Positions 32,591 through 43,956 of a stretch of 64,000 nt of DNA are shown here, piece by piece. The translations under genes and the position numbers were made by a program. The stretch is taken from assembly GCA_013180625.2 (NCBI GenBank), contig SNVD02011594.1:46436-110435 (forward strand), in the 5' to 3' direction. This DNA comes from Boswellia sacra. Lineage: Eukaryota > Streptophyta > Magnoliopsida > Sapindales > Burseraceae. Below the pieces are notes generated by a model that did not search any database, was not told the origin of the DNA, and saw nothing but the letters and a program-made list of their open reading frames with translations. Within the stretch, counting starts at the first letter, position 1. Every line of letters begins with the position of its first letter.

Positions 32591-32598
32591 TCTCCTAG

Positions 32599-33480
32599 GC
32601 CAGGACTGGGACTACCCTTTTTATTTAAAATAGTGATTATCAATAACTTAAATAATAATTAAATATAATATAAATAAATAAATATTAAAATATGATAAAT
32701 AAATATACTTTAATTTATCATATATTAATATCAATAATTATATTATATAATTTATTATTTTCAATAATTTATATTTTTAATATAATATTAATTTTAACCT
32801 AATGTTAATTCATATCTACAATTTAATTAATTGATAATTATAATTTCCATTTTCTTTTTAATTATAATTAAAATAAAATAACATATTATTAAATGAATAT
32901 TAACATAATCGTATAAATTTGATAAACTACACATAAAATATAACATATAAGTAATTAAAATTTTCAATATATTATAATCCTTAATTATTTTAAATATATA
33001 ATAAGTTTTATCTAACATTAATCTTGATTATTTATTTTTAAAAATGATACAATAATAAATAACAAATAGCAATACTATTAAATTTAAATAATAATTACTT
33101 CATGAAGTAAAAAAATATATATTTTTCATCATTTTTTATATAAAATTTTAATTTCATTTTATTCTAGCCAGACTTGAATAAAAATAAATTAGCTTATTGT
33201 TAAAAACTAATTTTTAAAAAATTATTATATAATAATATAGTTCATTTCCATATTAAACTAAATATAAAATAATATTATTTGTAGTCTAGTTCAGTTTTAG
33301 TTCCAATTCCAGTTTAGCCTAGTCCTGGTCCTAGATTTAGTCTAGTCTAGTCCATGTTAGAAAAATAATAATCAAAATAACCAAGTTGTAAATTAAAAAT
33401 CTAAAATTCTGAAGAATCACTGCAAAACAAAAGTTGCTATAGTAAACCCGAGCTACAATAACTCTATCACAACATTTTGT
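32599..33480. other. Very AT-rich spacer
   Basis: Runs of short AT-rich words without genes. CCAGGACTGGGACTA (about 32600-32615) and TAGTCCTGGTCCTAG (about 33318-33332) are partly inverse complements, so the block might be a degraded inverted-repeat element. No target duplication was found. Confidence 0.4.
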
Positions 33481-33730
33481 TAAAGTAACTCTGCTGTAGT
33501 GTTCTTATATAGTATTTTGCTACAATACGAGAAATAGTATCAACGAATAGCCTTGTAAACAGTATTGCCAAATAGCCCCGTGAACAATTAGGAGCAGTGT
33601 TCTCGAAATAGTGCCAGGTGAATAGTGCTTTTGTGAGCAGTGTGAATAGTTTCGTTAAAAATAGTGTCATATGACCAATACTTCTATTAATATTATCATG
33701 ATGAACAGTGTGCAAATGAACAGTCTTGAA
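33481..33730. repeat. Degenerate short-period AATAGTG/AACAGTG repeat
   Basis: About eleven dispersed copies of an AAYAGT or GCAGTGT core occur in about 240 bp (for example near 33610, 33630, 33645, 33660, 33708 and 33720), with irregular spacing. Such decayed 'AACAGTG' arrays are seen in some plant LTRs, and this block may be the outer part of the copia-4 LTR. Confidence 0.55.
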
Positions 33731-34017
33731 CAAGCCAAGGCATGAAATATCATTGGCCTAAAAACGAAATTCTGCTCCTCTAGGAGAAATCTCTTGGTGT
33801 AACTAGGTTAGTGGCAGTTTGATTCCCAGCAACCTTAGGTGCACTCCAATTAGGAAATTTGAACAATAATGAAAACTCAAAAAAAAAAAATTCTAAAAAT
33901 AGAATAGAGGAAAAAGAATGATTGGAGTTAATTACTACTCAAGAGCTCTCACTTCTTTGTATTTATAGGCATCAAACCTAACCTCTTGAATGGTTTTCTC
34001 CTCCACATCTACTTCAC
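33731..34017. other. Spacer, possible SINE-like trace
   Basis: GTTTGATTCCCAGC (about 33820) resembles a polymerase III B box, and a run of 12 A residues follows near 33880. No convincing A box or target duplication is seen, so I do not call a SINE. Confidence 0.3.
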
Positions 34018-34775
34018 CAGTGGCGGACGCACGTTGAGACCCAAGGGGGCCCGGGCCCCTCCTGAATTTTGAAATCTCTTAATAGTCCCTTAAGTTTTAA
34101 AAGTTACAATACATCACTTTATTAAAAATACAAAATCTACTTTGACTTTCCACATCTTTTTTAACTTTTTAAACTCCCCAGCCGCCTCTTCACTCACTTT
34201 GCCATCTACCCTATCCTTTCTACTCTTCTACCCTCCGAATTGGCACAAAGGACAAGCACCAAGTGAGTTTATATTTTATTATTTTATTTTATACATGAAA
34301 TTTTAATCAAATTTTTTATGTTCTTCTCATGTAGTTTTACACTTTTATTGTTCTCAGTATCTTGATTTTATTTTGCAAGCAATCATATACCCGTTTTGTA
34401 GTAAGTGCAATTGAACACGATTATACAATACTCATATTTAATTATCCTTCCTTTCAAGTAAGTTATATCGTCACTCAATATAATTAATTCTTTTTAATGT
34501 ATTCTACAAATAAAATTTATGTAAACCTTTTTAATGTTTATTTATTTATTTTGACATAAATTATTGTTTTTTCTTTATATCTTTTGTTACATTGAAAATT
34601 AATTAATTGATTCTTATAAAAAGAGTACAAATTGAAAAAAATTCCTTTGAATAGTAATGTGTATTTTTTTCAATTTTTAATAAATTTTCTATTTTGTATT
34701 GTTTAGCAAAAGAATTATATAAATTTAGAAATATTAAGGTGCCCCTCCTTTGACAAAATCCTGGGTCCGCCACTG
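34018..34775. mobile_element. Non-autonomous hAT element, CAGTGGCGGA family
   Basis: Ends CAGTGGCGGAC (34018) and GTCCGCCACTG (34775) are perfect inverted repeats of 11 bp, flanked by TACTTCAC on both sides (34010-34017 and 34776-34783). It is 758 bp and non-coding, AT-rich inside. TIR form and 8-bp duplication fit hAT elements of the Tip100-like kind. The degenerate element at 21812-22678 belongs to the same family. Confidence 0.94.
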
Positions 34776-35036
34776 TACTTCACTATCAGCTTATGGATTG
34801 AATGTGTTACGAAAACTGCTCTCTATATTCACGACTTATTCTTGCGGCAAATATATCGCGCGTAATTTAAATTAGTTGTGAGACTAATTTAATTTCAACA
34901 TAATTAATTTAAAATCAAAATTTCAAATTAATTAATTTAAATTAATTAATGCAAGCCCACAAGTCCAATCCAAAAGAAGCCTAAAAATATTCTGAGCCCA
35001 CACCTATATTTATATATGGGTTTGTGTGTTTGAAAT

Positions 35037-36844
35037 ATTACTATATGGGTAAATCACATTGACCACCCTTAGGTTTAGGCTTAATGGCACACACGTTCAC
35101 TATTTGCCATTTTTAATCGCTGGGTACCCCTCACGTTTGGAAAATACATCATGGACCACCCTTCTATGAGATTTTCCATTAAGCGAAATCACTTTTCCAT
35201 CCATTTTCAATGCAATTACACTAATACCCTTGCTTTTCTATTCATTCTAATTGCAATTACTAATATATCCTTTCACTCTAGTTGTGAAATGCCTACAATA
35301 TCCTTACACCCTCACCTTCATCTTCCCCTCTTAACTTTCTATTCTCTCATCTTCTCCATCGTCCAAACCAGAAATCCAGAAACTATTATCCAAATCAATT
35401 TTATACATACATGAAATTAAAAAAAAAAAAAGAACCTCCATGCCATTGTAGCTAGCCATAGTGACCCATATCTTAGCATACTAACATAAACCGAAATAAA
35501 AAAACACCAGCACGACTAAAAAAATTAAACACACCCGAATAATCCAGTAGCTAAACCTAACATTACCACGGCCATCATCCAAAACATCATTCATACATCC
35601 AGCAGTTACATCCACCACTAACATAAACTATTCAAGACAACTTTTTTAATTTAAAAAAAAAAAAGAGAACTAGAGGTTGATATGTGATAGTAATGACCGT
35701 AAAATGAGAACTGATAACGTAAACACTAAGAAACATAGATTACTTATAGGCTTGAGAACCTCAGCATATTAACATAAATAGAAACAAGGAAGCTGCTTGT
35801 TGACACAGTCCCACCATTGTAGCCAGCCATACCTCAGCATATTAACATAAATAGAAACAAATTTATTGGATTTTTCCAAAAATCAAATTAAAAAATTAAT
35901 AATAATAGTCAAACCCAACAGCTCCACTAGTACCATTGATTAAAAAAAAAGAAATTAAGACCCAGTAAATAAAATATGAGGAGAAGAAAAGGAAGCTGGG
36001 CCAGATACGTCGATTAATAATGGTGATGATGTTGTCAATGGTGGCGATGGAGGCCAGTCCACCAAAGGCACTCGCCACTACACCAACAACCATCCCATCC
36101 CCATCCGACCCACAAATAATCTTTTCCTTGTGTTATTTATTTAAATAATGCTTTTTTTAATGTTTTTGGTGGAACCCAAATCATGAAATCACTTTTCTAG
36201 AATCAAGGCATCATTCAAAATCACTAGAAGAAGAAAAGCAATAAATTCTCCAATGATCCTCAATATCCTCGCTACCGCCAAAACAACCGCTTTCTCTCCC
36301 CTGCTGTCATCCGCTTTCACCTCACTTGGATTGTCTATACACTCAAGCATGTTCACAACATGGGGATTGCCTACAGATATTTGAAGCCTAAAAACATTCT
36401 CGTTCAATAGTTCGTTCATGTGACGCTTATGGACTTTGATCTCTCCAGCAAGTTAGTTAAGAAAACCACTATTTCATCTACATTCTTCAGCAACAAATGA
36501 AGGTTGGGGTTCAGGAATGGAATAGCAGAGGTTGGGTTTTAATAAGTTTGTGTTTCTCAACAATGGAGACCGAAAGGAACGGTGGTGAGGAGAGACGAAT
36601 ATGATGAGTATTTTTTTTTAAAAGTCATATTTTATAATTATTATTAAAAAGTATACAATGACCTTTATACCCTTCATAATCAAATTATTTACAACAATTT
36701 AACAAAAAATCTCATAGAAGGGTGATCCACAATGTATTTTGCAAACGTAAGGGGTACCCAGTGATTAAAAATGGTAAACAATAAACGCACGTGTAATTAA
36801 GCATAAACCTAGGGGTCGTCTGTGTGATTTGCCCATTATTATAT
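35037..36844. mobile_element. Mutator-like non-autonomous element with long TIRs
   Basis: The element 35047-36834 (1788 bp) begins GGGTAAATCACATTGACC and ends, inverted, GGGCAAATCACACAGACG. Terminal inverted repeats extend about 130 bp (35047-35178 and 36702-36834) and share blocks such as CCATTTTTAATC, CTGGGTACCCC and ACCCTTCTATGAGATTTT. Flanks ATTACTATAT (35037-35046) and ATTATTATAT (36835-36844) are a 10-bp target duplication with one mismatch. Long TIRs with 9-10-bp duplications indicate Mutator. No transposase was found; the interior has coding-like minus-strand fragments (36189-36600). Confidence 0.88.
36189..36600 (-). other. Coding-like segment inside the Mutator-like element
   Basis: On the minus strand, LHLLLKNVDEIVVFLTNLLE (about 36430-36490) in one frame leads into MNELLNENVFRLQISVGNPH and VVNMLECIDNPSEVKADDSRGEK in the frame 36419-36189, ending with a hydrophobic stretch. 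The composition and continuity look like a piece of a real gene with one stop between. A further frame, MVVGVVASAFGGLASIATID, lies at 36093-35896. I do not recognise the source. A captured host-gene fragment (Pack-MULE) is the natural explanation, but unproved. Confidence 0.4.
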
Positions 36845-37800
36845 ACTAACAATCCCCCATATATTTCAAAATGCACAAATTTACTTCCTGAGTTAAAATC
36901 GAATTCAATATAGATGTACTGGTTTCTGTTAAGACTATGAATCAGACACCGAACCATTAATCGTGTCTCACAGGATTTTGGTGAAACATTAAGTCTTTAT
37001 GAACCAATATTCCTTGATTATGAATTAGAAGACTAATAATTCACATTGAATTCACACATCATTTCTTGTTCTATGATTTGGCACTTTAATGGACCTATGC
37101 TTACTTGGTATTCGTGAGTGCTCTAAAGATACACGCCTTAGCCGTCATAGGAACCAACCCAATTCCACACTCATATAGATGAACTTCCATCAAGTGTATA
37201 TTGCAATTTAACACTCCACAAATCATTAACTAGGCTATAGAGTTCATTAAGAGTTTTAAAAAACTCAACATCTTACATTGTAGTTAGTCCTGTCATGCCT
37301 CGAAGATGACTTCATAAAACAAGTATAAGTTTGATAGTACTATCAAGACAACAAGCGACTTGTTCTTACCTTTATGGACTTACTTCATGGGATCTCCAAT
37401 CACATAGGTAGACATGCCATTAGTTTTATCCTATGTTCTAGGCATAAGTCCCATCCCCCTCAACGTTTGAACCACTAGCCTCCTATTTAGTGATTTTGTT
37501 AGAGGATCAGCCAAATTTGACTCTTACATTACAAAATCTAGGGTCACTACCCCAGATTCTAATAGCTGCTTAATAATGTTATGTCTCATGTGTATGTGTT
37601 GACTCTTCCCATTATAAATTTTACTCTTCGCATTTACAATAGTAGCCTGACGATCACAATGAATAGAAATAGAGTAAAGAGGGTGAGCACCAATGGGAAA
37701 AGCTACTACGAGATTCCTTAACCACTCAACCTTAAAACTTGCCTTTTCTAAGGCAATTAGCTCAGACGCCACGGTAGACCGAGCTATACAAGTTTGCTTG
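36845..37800 (-). mobile_element. copia-4 remnant: RNase H tail and LTR side
   Basis: The minus frame 37772-37524 reads ASELIALEKASFKVEWLRNL, SISIHCDRQATIVNAKS, NGKSQHIHMRHNIIKQLLES and GVVTLDFV, the C-terminal RNase H of a copia element, with NLADPLTKSL just after a stop. Downstream (37480-36850) is the non-coding 3' part. The Mutator-like element and probably the hAT at 34018 were inserted into this LTR-side sequence, so it may reach back to about 33500. Everything upstream of the RNase H tail is missing. Confidence 0.7.
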
Positions 37801-37859
37801 ATTGATCGACACCTATTGTGTTCACTTTGCTGAAATTAAGTTAGTTAGTACTGCTAAGA

Positions 37860-38290
37860 TCTATTGTCAGTCCATAGAACGTAGATTTTACCAATAACAT
37901 ATTCGTATTCATACTTGGGAAGAACTGAAAATGGATCTTATACAAAAATATGTATCGCAGTCCTATAAAAAGCAACTTTATAGACAATTGTTTAACCTTA
38001 GGCAGGCTTCTTCTAGTGTTTTTGAATACCGATCCAAGTTTGATAATCTTCACATTGGGTATAACATTAATGAGCCTGAAGTTGCCACTACATATAGATT
38101 TACCAATGGACTTAGGTTTGACATCTGGCATGTTGTTGTGTTAAGCTCTCCTATCACTTTTAAAAATGCCTATAATAAAGCCTTAGTAGCTAAATTCCAC
38201 ACTAAAGCTTATAATGCCAGGCAAACTTATTCAATGTATACTCCATCACTTCAGTTTAAGGCTTTGAATAGAAGCAATTTTAACTACTAA
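37860..38290 (+). pseudogene. gypsy-1 gag fragment
   Basis: HTWEELKMDLIQKYVSQSYK, LYRQLFNLRQASSSVFEYRS and KFDNLHIGYNINEPE are the retrotransposon gag domain (PF03732 type). A TAA at 38288-38290 ends the frame. Further on, at about 38439-38480, CHNCQSRGYIAARC is a CCHC knuckle with His changed to Tyr. Confidence 0.82.
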
Positions 38291-38689
38291 TCCTCCACTT
38301 CTAGAGCTTCTAACTTGTCAACTCTTAGTTACCCTAATGCTTCAAATCCCAATATTAATTCTCATTTCAATTCAAATAGGGATATATCAATGAGCGCTTC
38401 AAACTAGTTCTTAGTAACTCCAACAACTCTACAATTGTGTGTCACAATTGTCAAAGTAGAGGTTATATTGCTGCTCGTTGTCATAGTCATACTATGACTA
38501 TACGTTATGATTCTAGTAAACCAATCCATAAGGATCTTGAAAGTGGGATCTTAGAACCATTAGAGGAGAGTGAAGATGTAGGGTTATGAGACATTCATAA
38601 AAAGGAGTTTGACAATTGTCAGTTATGCGATATATCTTGTCTACTGTCATTTCTGATTCTTGAAAAAGAACTAGTATCTTTCATACTTT

Positions 38690-39116
38690 AGTCCCCCATA
38701 AGAATAAATTATGTAAGCTAGTGATAGATAGAGGTAATACCTTGAATGTCATTTCTAAAGCTGCAATTGATAGGTTTAAACTTACTCCAAAGCCTCACCT
38801 TAATCCTTTTAAAGGAGCTTGGGTCAGTAAAACAACCTTACCTATTACTCATAGATGTCTTGTTCCTCTTAAGTTGTATTCTTGCAATAAAAATATCTAT
38901 GGTGTCATGTTACCTATGGATGTAGCTAATATCCTTCTAAATAGACCTTGGCTTTATGACCATGATATTATAAACTATGGGAAAGAGAAAACCTATGTGT
39001 TTGATCATTGTGGTAAACCCATCACTTTGAACCTTACTAAACCCGCTAATAATTGTAAGATTTCAACTAAGGTAAAAAAGATAAGTCAACTCCAAAGTCT
39101 AGGTCCAATACTTTAG
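38690..39116 (+). pseudogene. gypsy-1 protease
   Basis: KLVIDRGNTLNVISKAAIDR is the aspartic protease active-site region with DSG changed to DRG. It continues with LVPLKLYSCNKNIYGVMLPM and ILLNRPWLYDHDIINYGKE, the second half of the gypsy protease. Confidence 0.82.
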
Positions 39117-40412
39117 AACATAAGAAACACAACTTGAATATTTTGGCCCTCACTCATTTTATAAAAGAAAGCCAATAAACTGGTGTTGTAAACACTCTAG
39201 TTCTAAAAGAGCAATCACCAGAGTTTAGTTTAGACATTCCTCGTATAATAGGTGAACTTTTAGAAGAGTTTAGTGATGTAGCCCCTAAAGGCTTACCAAA
39301 TGAGCTACCACCCATAAGAGATATTTAGCATGCCACTGACTTAGTTCCAAGTTTACAACTTCCTAACATTCCACATTATAGGATGAACTCAACTGAACGA
39401 GTTGAGTTAAATAGGTAGAGATAGAAGGTCTGTTAGAGAAAGGTTTCATTCGTCATAGTCTTAGTCTTTGTGTAGTCCTAGTGTTACTCACCCCTAAGAA
39501 AGACGAAGAATGTGTGTAGATAGTAGAACAAAATCACTATTAAGTATAAGTTTTCCATAACTAGGCTTGAGATATGTTAGATGAGCTAGATGGTTCCTGT
39601 TAGTTCTCCAAGATAGATTTAAAAAAGGGTTATCACAAAATTAGGATTAGACAAAGTGATAAATCGAAAACCGTTCTTAAATCCCCTGATGGATTATGAG
39701 TAGTTAGTTAGGCCTTTTGGTTTGTCAAATGCCCCTAATACTTTTATGAGAGTCATGACCCATATGCATGACCTTTTATAGGAAAGTTTCTTGTAGTTTA
39801 TTTCAATGACATTCTCATATACAGTAAGAGTGAGGAAGAACATTTAGGCTACTGTAAGGATTTTTTTGTGCCGTTAGGAATGAGAAGATGTACATCAATC
39901 TTAAGAAATGTTTTTTCATGTAGTCTCAAGTCTTTTTTCTTAGAATTCATAGTTTCTTCTACGGGTATTAAAGCTGATCCAAATAAAGTAAAAGCCATCA
40001 CATGTTGGCTTACACCAACGAATAACTCAAGCCCTTGTCCTTAGGCACCTAGACCTTTTCAAGGTCTTTGAAGTAACTTATGATGCTTCAGGAGTAGGTG
40101 TAAGGGAGTTTTGAGTCAAGAGGGTCACCATATAGCTTTCTTTAGTGAGAAACTCAATGAGGCTAAACAAAGATATTCTATCTATGATAAAGAGTTCTAT
40201 GCCATTGTTAGATCTCTACTACATTAGCAGTATTATCTTTTGCTTAGTGGATTTGTTCTTTACTTTTGACCATCAACCATTAAAATACTTCAATCCCAAA
40301 ACCGATTGAATGAAAGACATGTCAAGTGGTCTGAGTTCCTTTAAATGTTCACCTTGTACTTAGACATAATCTTGGAGAGGATACTAAGGTAGTTGATGCC
40401 CTTAGTAGAGTC
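39117..40412 (+). pseudogene. gypsy-1 reverse transcriptase and RNase H remnants
   Basis: Pieces in several frames: [48 protein letters not shown], [25 protein letters not shown] (the YFDD box reads YFND, about 39796-39807), LRNHSKSF-type junction lost, and [20 protein letters not shown] of RNase H (about 40138-40200). There are numerous stops and small deletions. Confidence 0.78.
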
Positions 40413-41652
40413 ATGTACACCCTTCAAACCATGCACGTTGAGATTGTAGGTTTTGATAGGATGAAATCTGAGCATCCTTCTTGTCCTAATTTTGGCATGA
40501 TTTATAAAGAACTTTTAGATAATAACCGTAGGGATCATGTAGATTTTATCATTCGTGATGCTTATCTATTTAAGGTTCTTGTTTATGCATTCCTTGTGCT
40601 TCTATGAGAGACTTTTTAGTGTGGGAAATGCATGCTAGAGGATTAACTGGTAACTTAAGGAGAGATAAAACTATTATCTTAGTTGAGGATAGGTTTTGTT
40701 GGCCTTTTTTAAAGAGAGGTGTTGCTAGGATTGTATCCCAATGTTGTACTTGTCAACTAGCTAAAGCTAGGAAACTTAATCAAGGGTTATACACTCCCTT
40801 CCTTATTCCTTACCCTCCCTGGAGAGATATTAGTATGGACTTCCTTTTAAGATTACCTAAAACCACTAGGCAACATGATTCTATTTTTGTTGTGGTTGAT
40901 AGGTTCTAAAAAATAGCTCATTTTATCCCTTGTTTTAAGACTACTAATGATTCGCATATAGCTCAACTATTCTTTATGAGAATCGTTCGTCTCCATGGAC
41001 TACCTATGTCAATTGTGTAATAGAGATGTTAAGTTTGTTAGCTACTTTTGGAAGATACTTTAAAAATTATTTGGAACATTTCCTAAGTTTTCTTCAACTT
41101 ATCATCCTTAAATCGATGGCTAAACTGAAGTGGTTAATCGTAGCTTAAGAAACTTGCTTCATTGTGTGGTAGGAGAAAAGTTAGGTGATTAGGATTTAAA
41201 GTTGCCTATGGTTGAGTTTGCTTATAATAATGTTGTTCATGGATCCATAGGCATAAGTCATTTCATGATTGTTTATGGTTTACATCCCACTAACCCATTG
41301 ACCTTGTTCCTTACCCTCTAACTACCCTTCTTCAAACTTTGCAACTGATTTTGCCACCCATACGCATGATTTGCATGTTGAGGTTAGACAAATGATTTGT
41401 TTGAGTAATGATAAATATAAGTCTGCTGCCAACTTGTATAGTAGAGAAATGGTTTTTAAGGAAGGTGATTATACCATGGTTCACCTTGATCCTTCTCACT
41501 TTCTTAAACAAGCTAACAAGAAATTGTATGCTCGTGCCTATGGCCCATTTAAAGTTAATCGTAAGCTTGGTTCTAATACTTATTTACTGGATTTGCTTTT
41601 TAATTGGAGTATCAGTCCAACGTTTAATGTGGCAAACTTGTTTCCTTATTGA
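40413..41652 (+). pseudogene. gypsy-1 integrase
   Basis: The His/Cys domain appears as HARGLTGNLRRDKT and QCCTCQLAKARKLNQGLYTP. The core begins WRDISMDFLLRLPKTTRQHD with FVVVDRF, then a [22 protein letters not shown] follows. The second Asp and Glu regions (41010-41140) are degraded, with IDG replaced by stops. The C-terminal domain 41371-41652 is well kept: VEVRQMICLSNDKYKSAANL, YGPFKVNRKLGSNTYLLDL and ISPTFNVANLFPY. Confidence 0.83.
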
Positions 41653-41964
41653 GGACATTTCGAGCCTCCAGTTGTGTTTGATGTTTGTTTTTGCAAATTC
41701 TCCTACTGTTATCGTCCTTGTTTGCCTTCATTTGATCCTCCAACGATTGATGAGGTTGATCACATTTTGTCGTCCTCGTTTTACCACTTTGTTGCTTCTA
41801 CTACTAGTGGTTTTTGTCGTTTCCTTGTTTGTTGATAGGGTAAACCAACAGATGATTAAACTTGGCTTCCTAAGGATGGGCTCCATCATATCAATCCCCA
41901 TGCTTTCGATTTTTACTTGCAGTCTCACTCGTCCGAAGACGAATCTTTCTAAGTTGAGGGGAAT
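41653..41964. other. gypsy-1 3' untranslated region
   Basis: Non-coding sequence between the integrase and the LTR. It ends with the purine tract AAGTTGAGGGGAAT (41951-41964). Confidence 0.5.
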
Positions 41965-42920
41965 TGATGTAGCATGGCTTCATTTATCATTAAGGTTATT
42001 ATGGTCTTTTAATCTTTATTTGATTAGCGTTTCATTTATTTCAGAAATTATTAGTTTAGAGATTTTGACTTATCCTAATTTGACTCAAATTCTCAATATA
42101 TCTTGGTTAGCATAAATATAGATTTTTATTGTTATTTTGTTAGACATTGATTATTTTGATATTTTGAAAAGTTATTCGGACATATTGTTCATTGATTGTC
42201 TATGAGCGTGAGTGTTTGGTTATAGATTGTTTATGTTTGGATTTTGGTTGTATGTTGTACGGTTCTCGTCAGTTTTGTTAATTGCTTCCAAAATTAGTTG
42301 ATAAAAATGATATTTTATTAAATCTTATTTTATTGTAATTGATGATTCTGCTTTTTGGCTAACTGGTTCTGTGAAAATAGATGATGATATTGTTAAAAAA
42401 GTCAAATTAAACTGCTCATACAGATTGCTTCATTGTTTAGTTCATTTTATAAAAATTTGCATTGAACTTAGTGAGTGAAGCTGCTAAGTCTACATCTTGG
42501 AAATCAACATCCCCATGGCTTGGATAAACATGTCTGCCTTGTTAAGAATGGCTTATTAGTTTCACCATGGTCATAGAATGGGTAAGCGCTATTATAGTTG
42601 TCCTTGAATAATGGGATCAACATAATATCTGGGAAGTTTAATTTTTGGGATGCCATCTTCCAGGATAGGCTAGTTGGACTAGCATAAGCTTATGATTTAT
42701 GGAAGTTGTTTGAGGCAATAGCTTTTTTATATTGTAGTCATCAGGGCTTTGCATCAGCATTTAACCGCTAACCACATATCTTTCCCAGATATTCTGGTAC
42801 TATTCTTAACCTTGCCCAGGCATTCTTGTCATAGTGAAAACGAGATTGGAAGTTGTTACATAACATCAGAATGGTAGTGATACTAGGCTAGTCAACTTGG
42901 ATCTTTCATGTAGGAATCTA
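41965..42920 (+). repeat. gypsy-1 3' LTR and unassigned sequence
   Basis: TGATGTAGCATGGC follows a typical polypurine tract and is the likely LTR start. Without a second copy the end is unknown. The part after about 42450 may be other sequence. It stops at the gypsy-2 LTR, and no target duplication is seen there. Confidence 0.5.
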
Positions 42921-43723
42921 TGATACCGGGCTGCTGGATTGTAATAGATCAAGATGGGATCTTCAAGTTGATTATCAACTCAACCAATGGCTGGAACAAA
43001 TAAAATGGAACCTAACAAATACTCTTTGAAAGGGATAACAAGCTCACCACCAAAGTAAACACCAATAGGATACAGATAATTCACCACCCAAGGATGTAAA
43101 CCAAGGATACAGGGCTTAAACTAACTCACCACTCTATGGAATCCACCAAGAGATACAGAGTTAAGGAGAAATCAGTATAAACACTGAAATTTCACTCAAA
43201 TTCGAATTCAAAACTTCACTGCCTTGAACACACAACTTTGGGACTTTAAATAACTTGGAACAACCCTCCAAGCATAGGTAAAAGACAATAATTAGATGTG
43301 TTCAACAATTACAGCTCAACTAATACATTGACAACTCAATTATTGACTAAGACTCATAAGTAAACACATTAGGTAATAAAAGCACAACCAACTAAGCTAG
43401 AAATTCAAATTCCAACCAACTAAGCAATCAAATTCAAATTCTAGAGTAGACTTTAATGCACCATTAACTATGAACCAGCTGTGAAGAGATAGTCATAGAT
43501 TCCTGCAGACAACTCCAAATGACACATTGACAAATGTGTTAGAAAGCTGACTTCAAGATCTCTTATAGCCACAAATCTTGACATTTAATTCTCTGCACAG
43601 CAATACCAGTTCTTTTACGAAATTATCCTTCATTCTGGTTCATGTGCACTCCTGACCATTGTAACAATTTGCACCCCTTGATGATCTATCATGAATCCCA
43701 TGGATTGCAACACTCCTGTGTCA
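42921..43723 (-). repeat. gypsy-2 3' LTR
   Basis: 803 bp. Directly upstream on the minus strand is the polypurine tract CCAGGGGAGCT (43724-43735). The integrase frame runs about 95 bp into it. Confidence 0.94.
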
Positions 43724-43956
43724 AGCTCCCCTGGTTGAGAAAGACTCGACCTCGAGTCTTGGTTGTTGTTTTCACCAAGATAAGGACTAAGGTCAGAGAT
43801 ATTAAATGTGTTGGAAACACCATAATGCTCAGGTAGCTCAACTTTGTAAGCATTCTCTCCAATGCGTTGTAAAACTTTGAATGGTCCATCAGCTCTAGGC
43901 TTCAACTTGGCATATTTGCCTGGAGGAAACCTTTCCTTTCTAAGGTGTATCCACAC
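43630..43956 (-). pseudogene. gypsy-2 integrase C-terminal domain
   Basis: The frame reads WIHLRKERFPPGKYAKLKPR, ADGPFKVLQRIGENAYKVEL and YGVSNTFNISDLSPY, the SH3-like/GPY region of gypsy integrase. It is shifted relative to the main pol frame, which ends at 43956, by a single-base change near 44015-44025. The last residues are encoded by the LTR. Confidence 0.88.

Larger units (their letters stand above)
37860..42920 (+). mobile_element. Decayed Ty3/gypsy element gypsy-1
   Basis: Plus-strand gag, CCHC-like knuckle, protease, RT, RNase H, integrase and a purine tract with LTR start follow in gypsy order. Stops occur about every 50-100 codons. The integrase order after RNase H and motifs such as [13 protein letters not shown] and ISPTFNVANL suggest a chromovirus-type element. 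The 5' LTR and the N-terminal gag are replaced by copia-4. The right end is cut by gypsy-2 at 42921. Confidence 0.85.

Noticed and set aside
32599..33345. Inverted-repeat element bounded by CCAGGACTGGGACTA and TAGTCCTGGTCCTAG
   Set aside because: The complementarity is short and in low-complexity TAGTC-type sequence, and no target duplication could be found.
33780..33892. Possible SINE with B box-like GTTTGATTCCC and poly(A)
   Set aside because: No A box at the right spacing, no target duplication, no second copy in the window.
41408..42115. 235-codon plus ORF with hydrophobic stretches
   Set aside because: It overlaps the real integrase C-terminal frame (41371-41652) out of phase and runs into the LTR; hydrophobicity comes from T-rich sequence.
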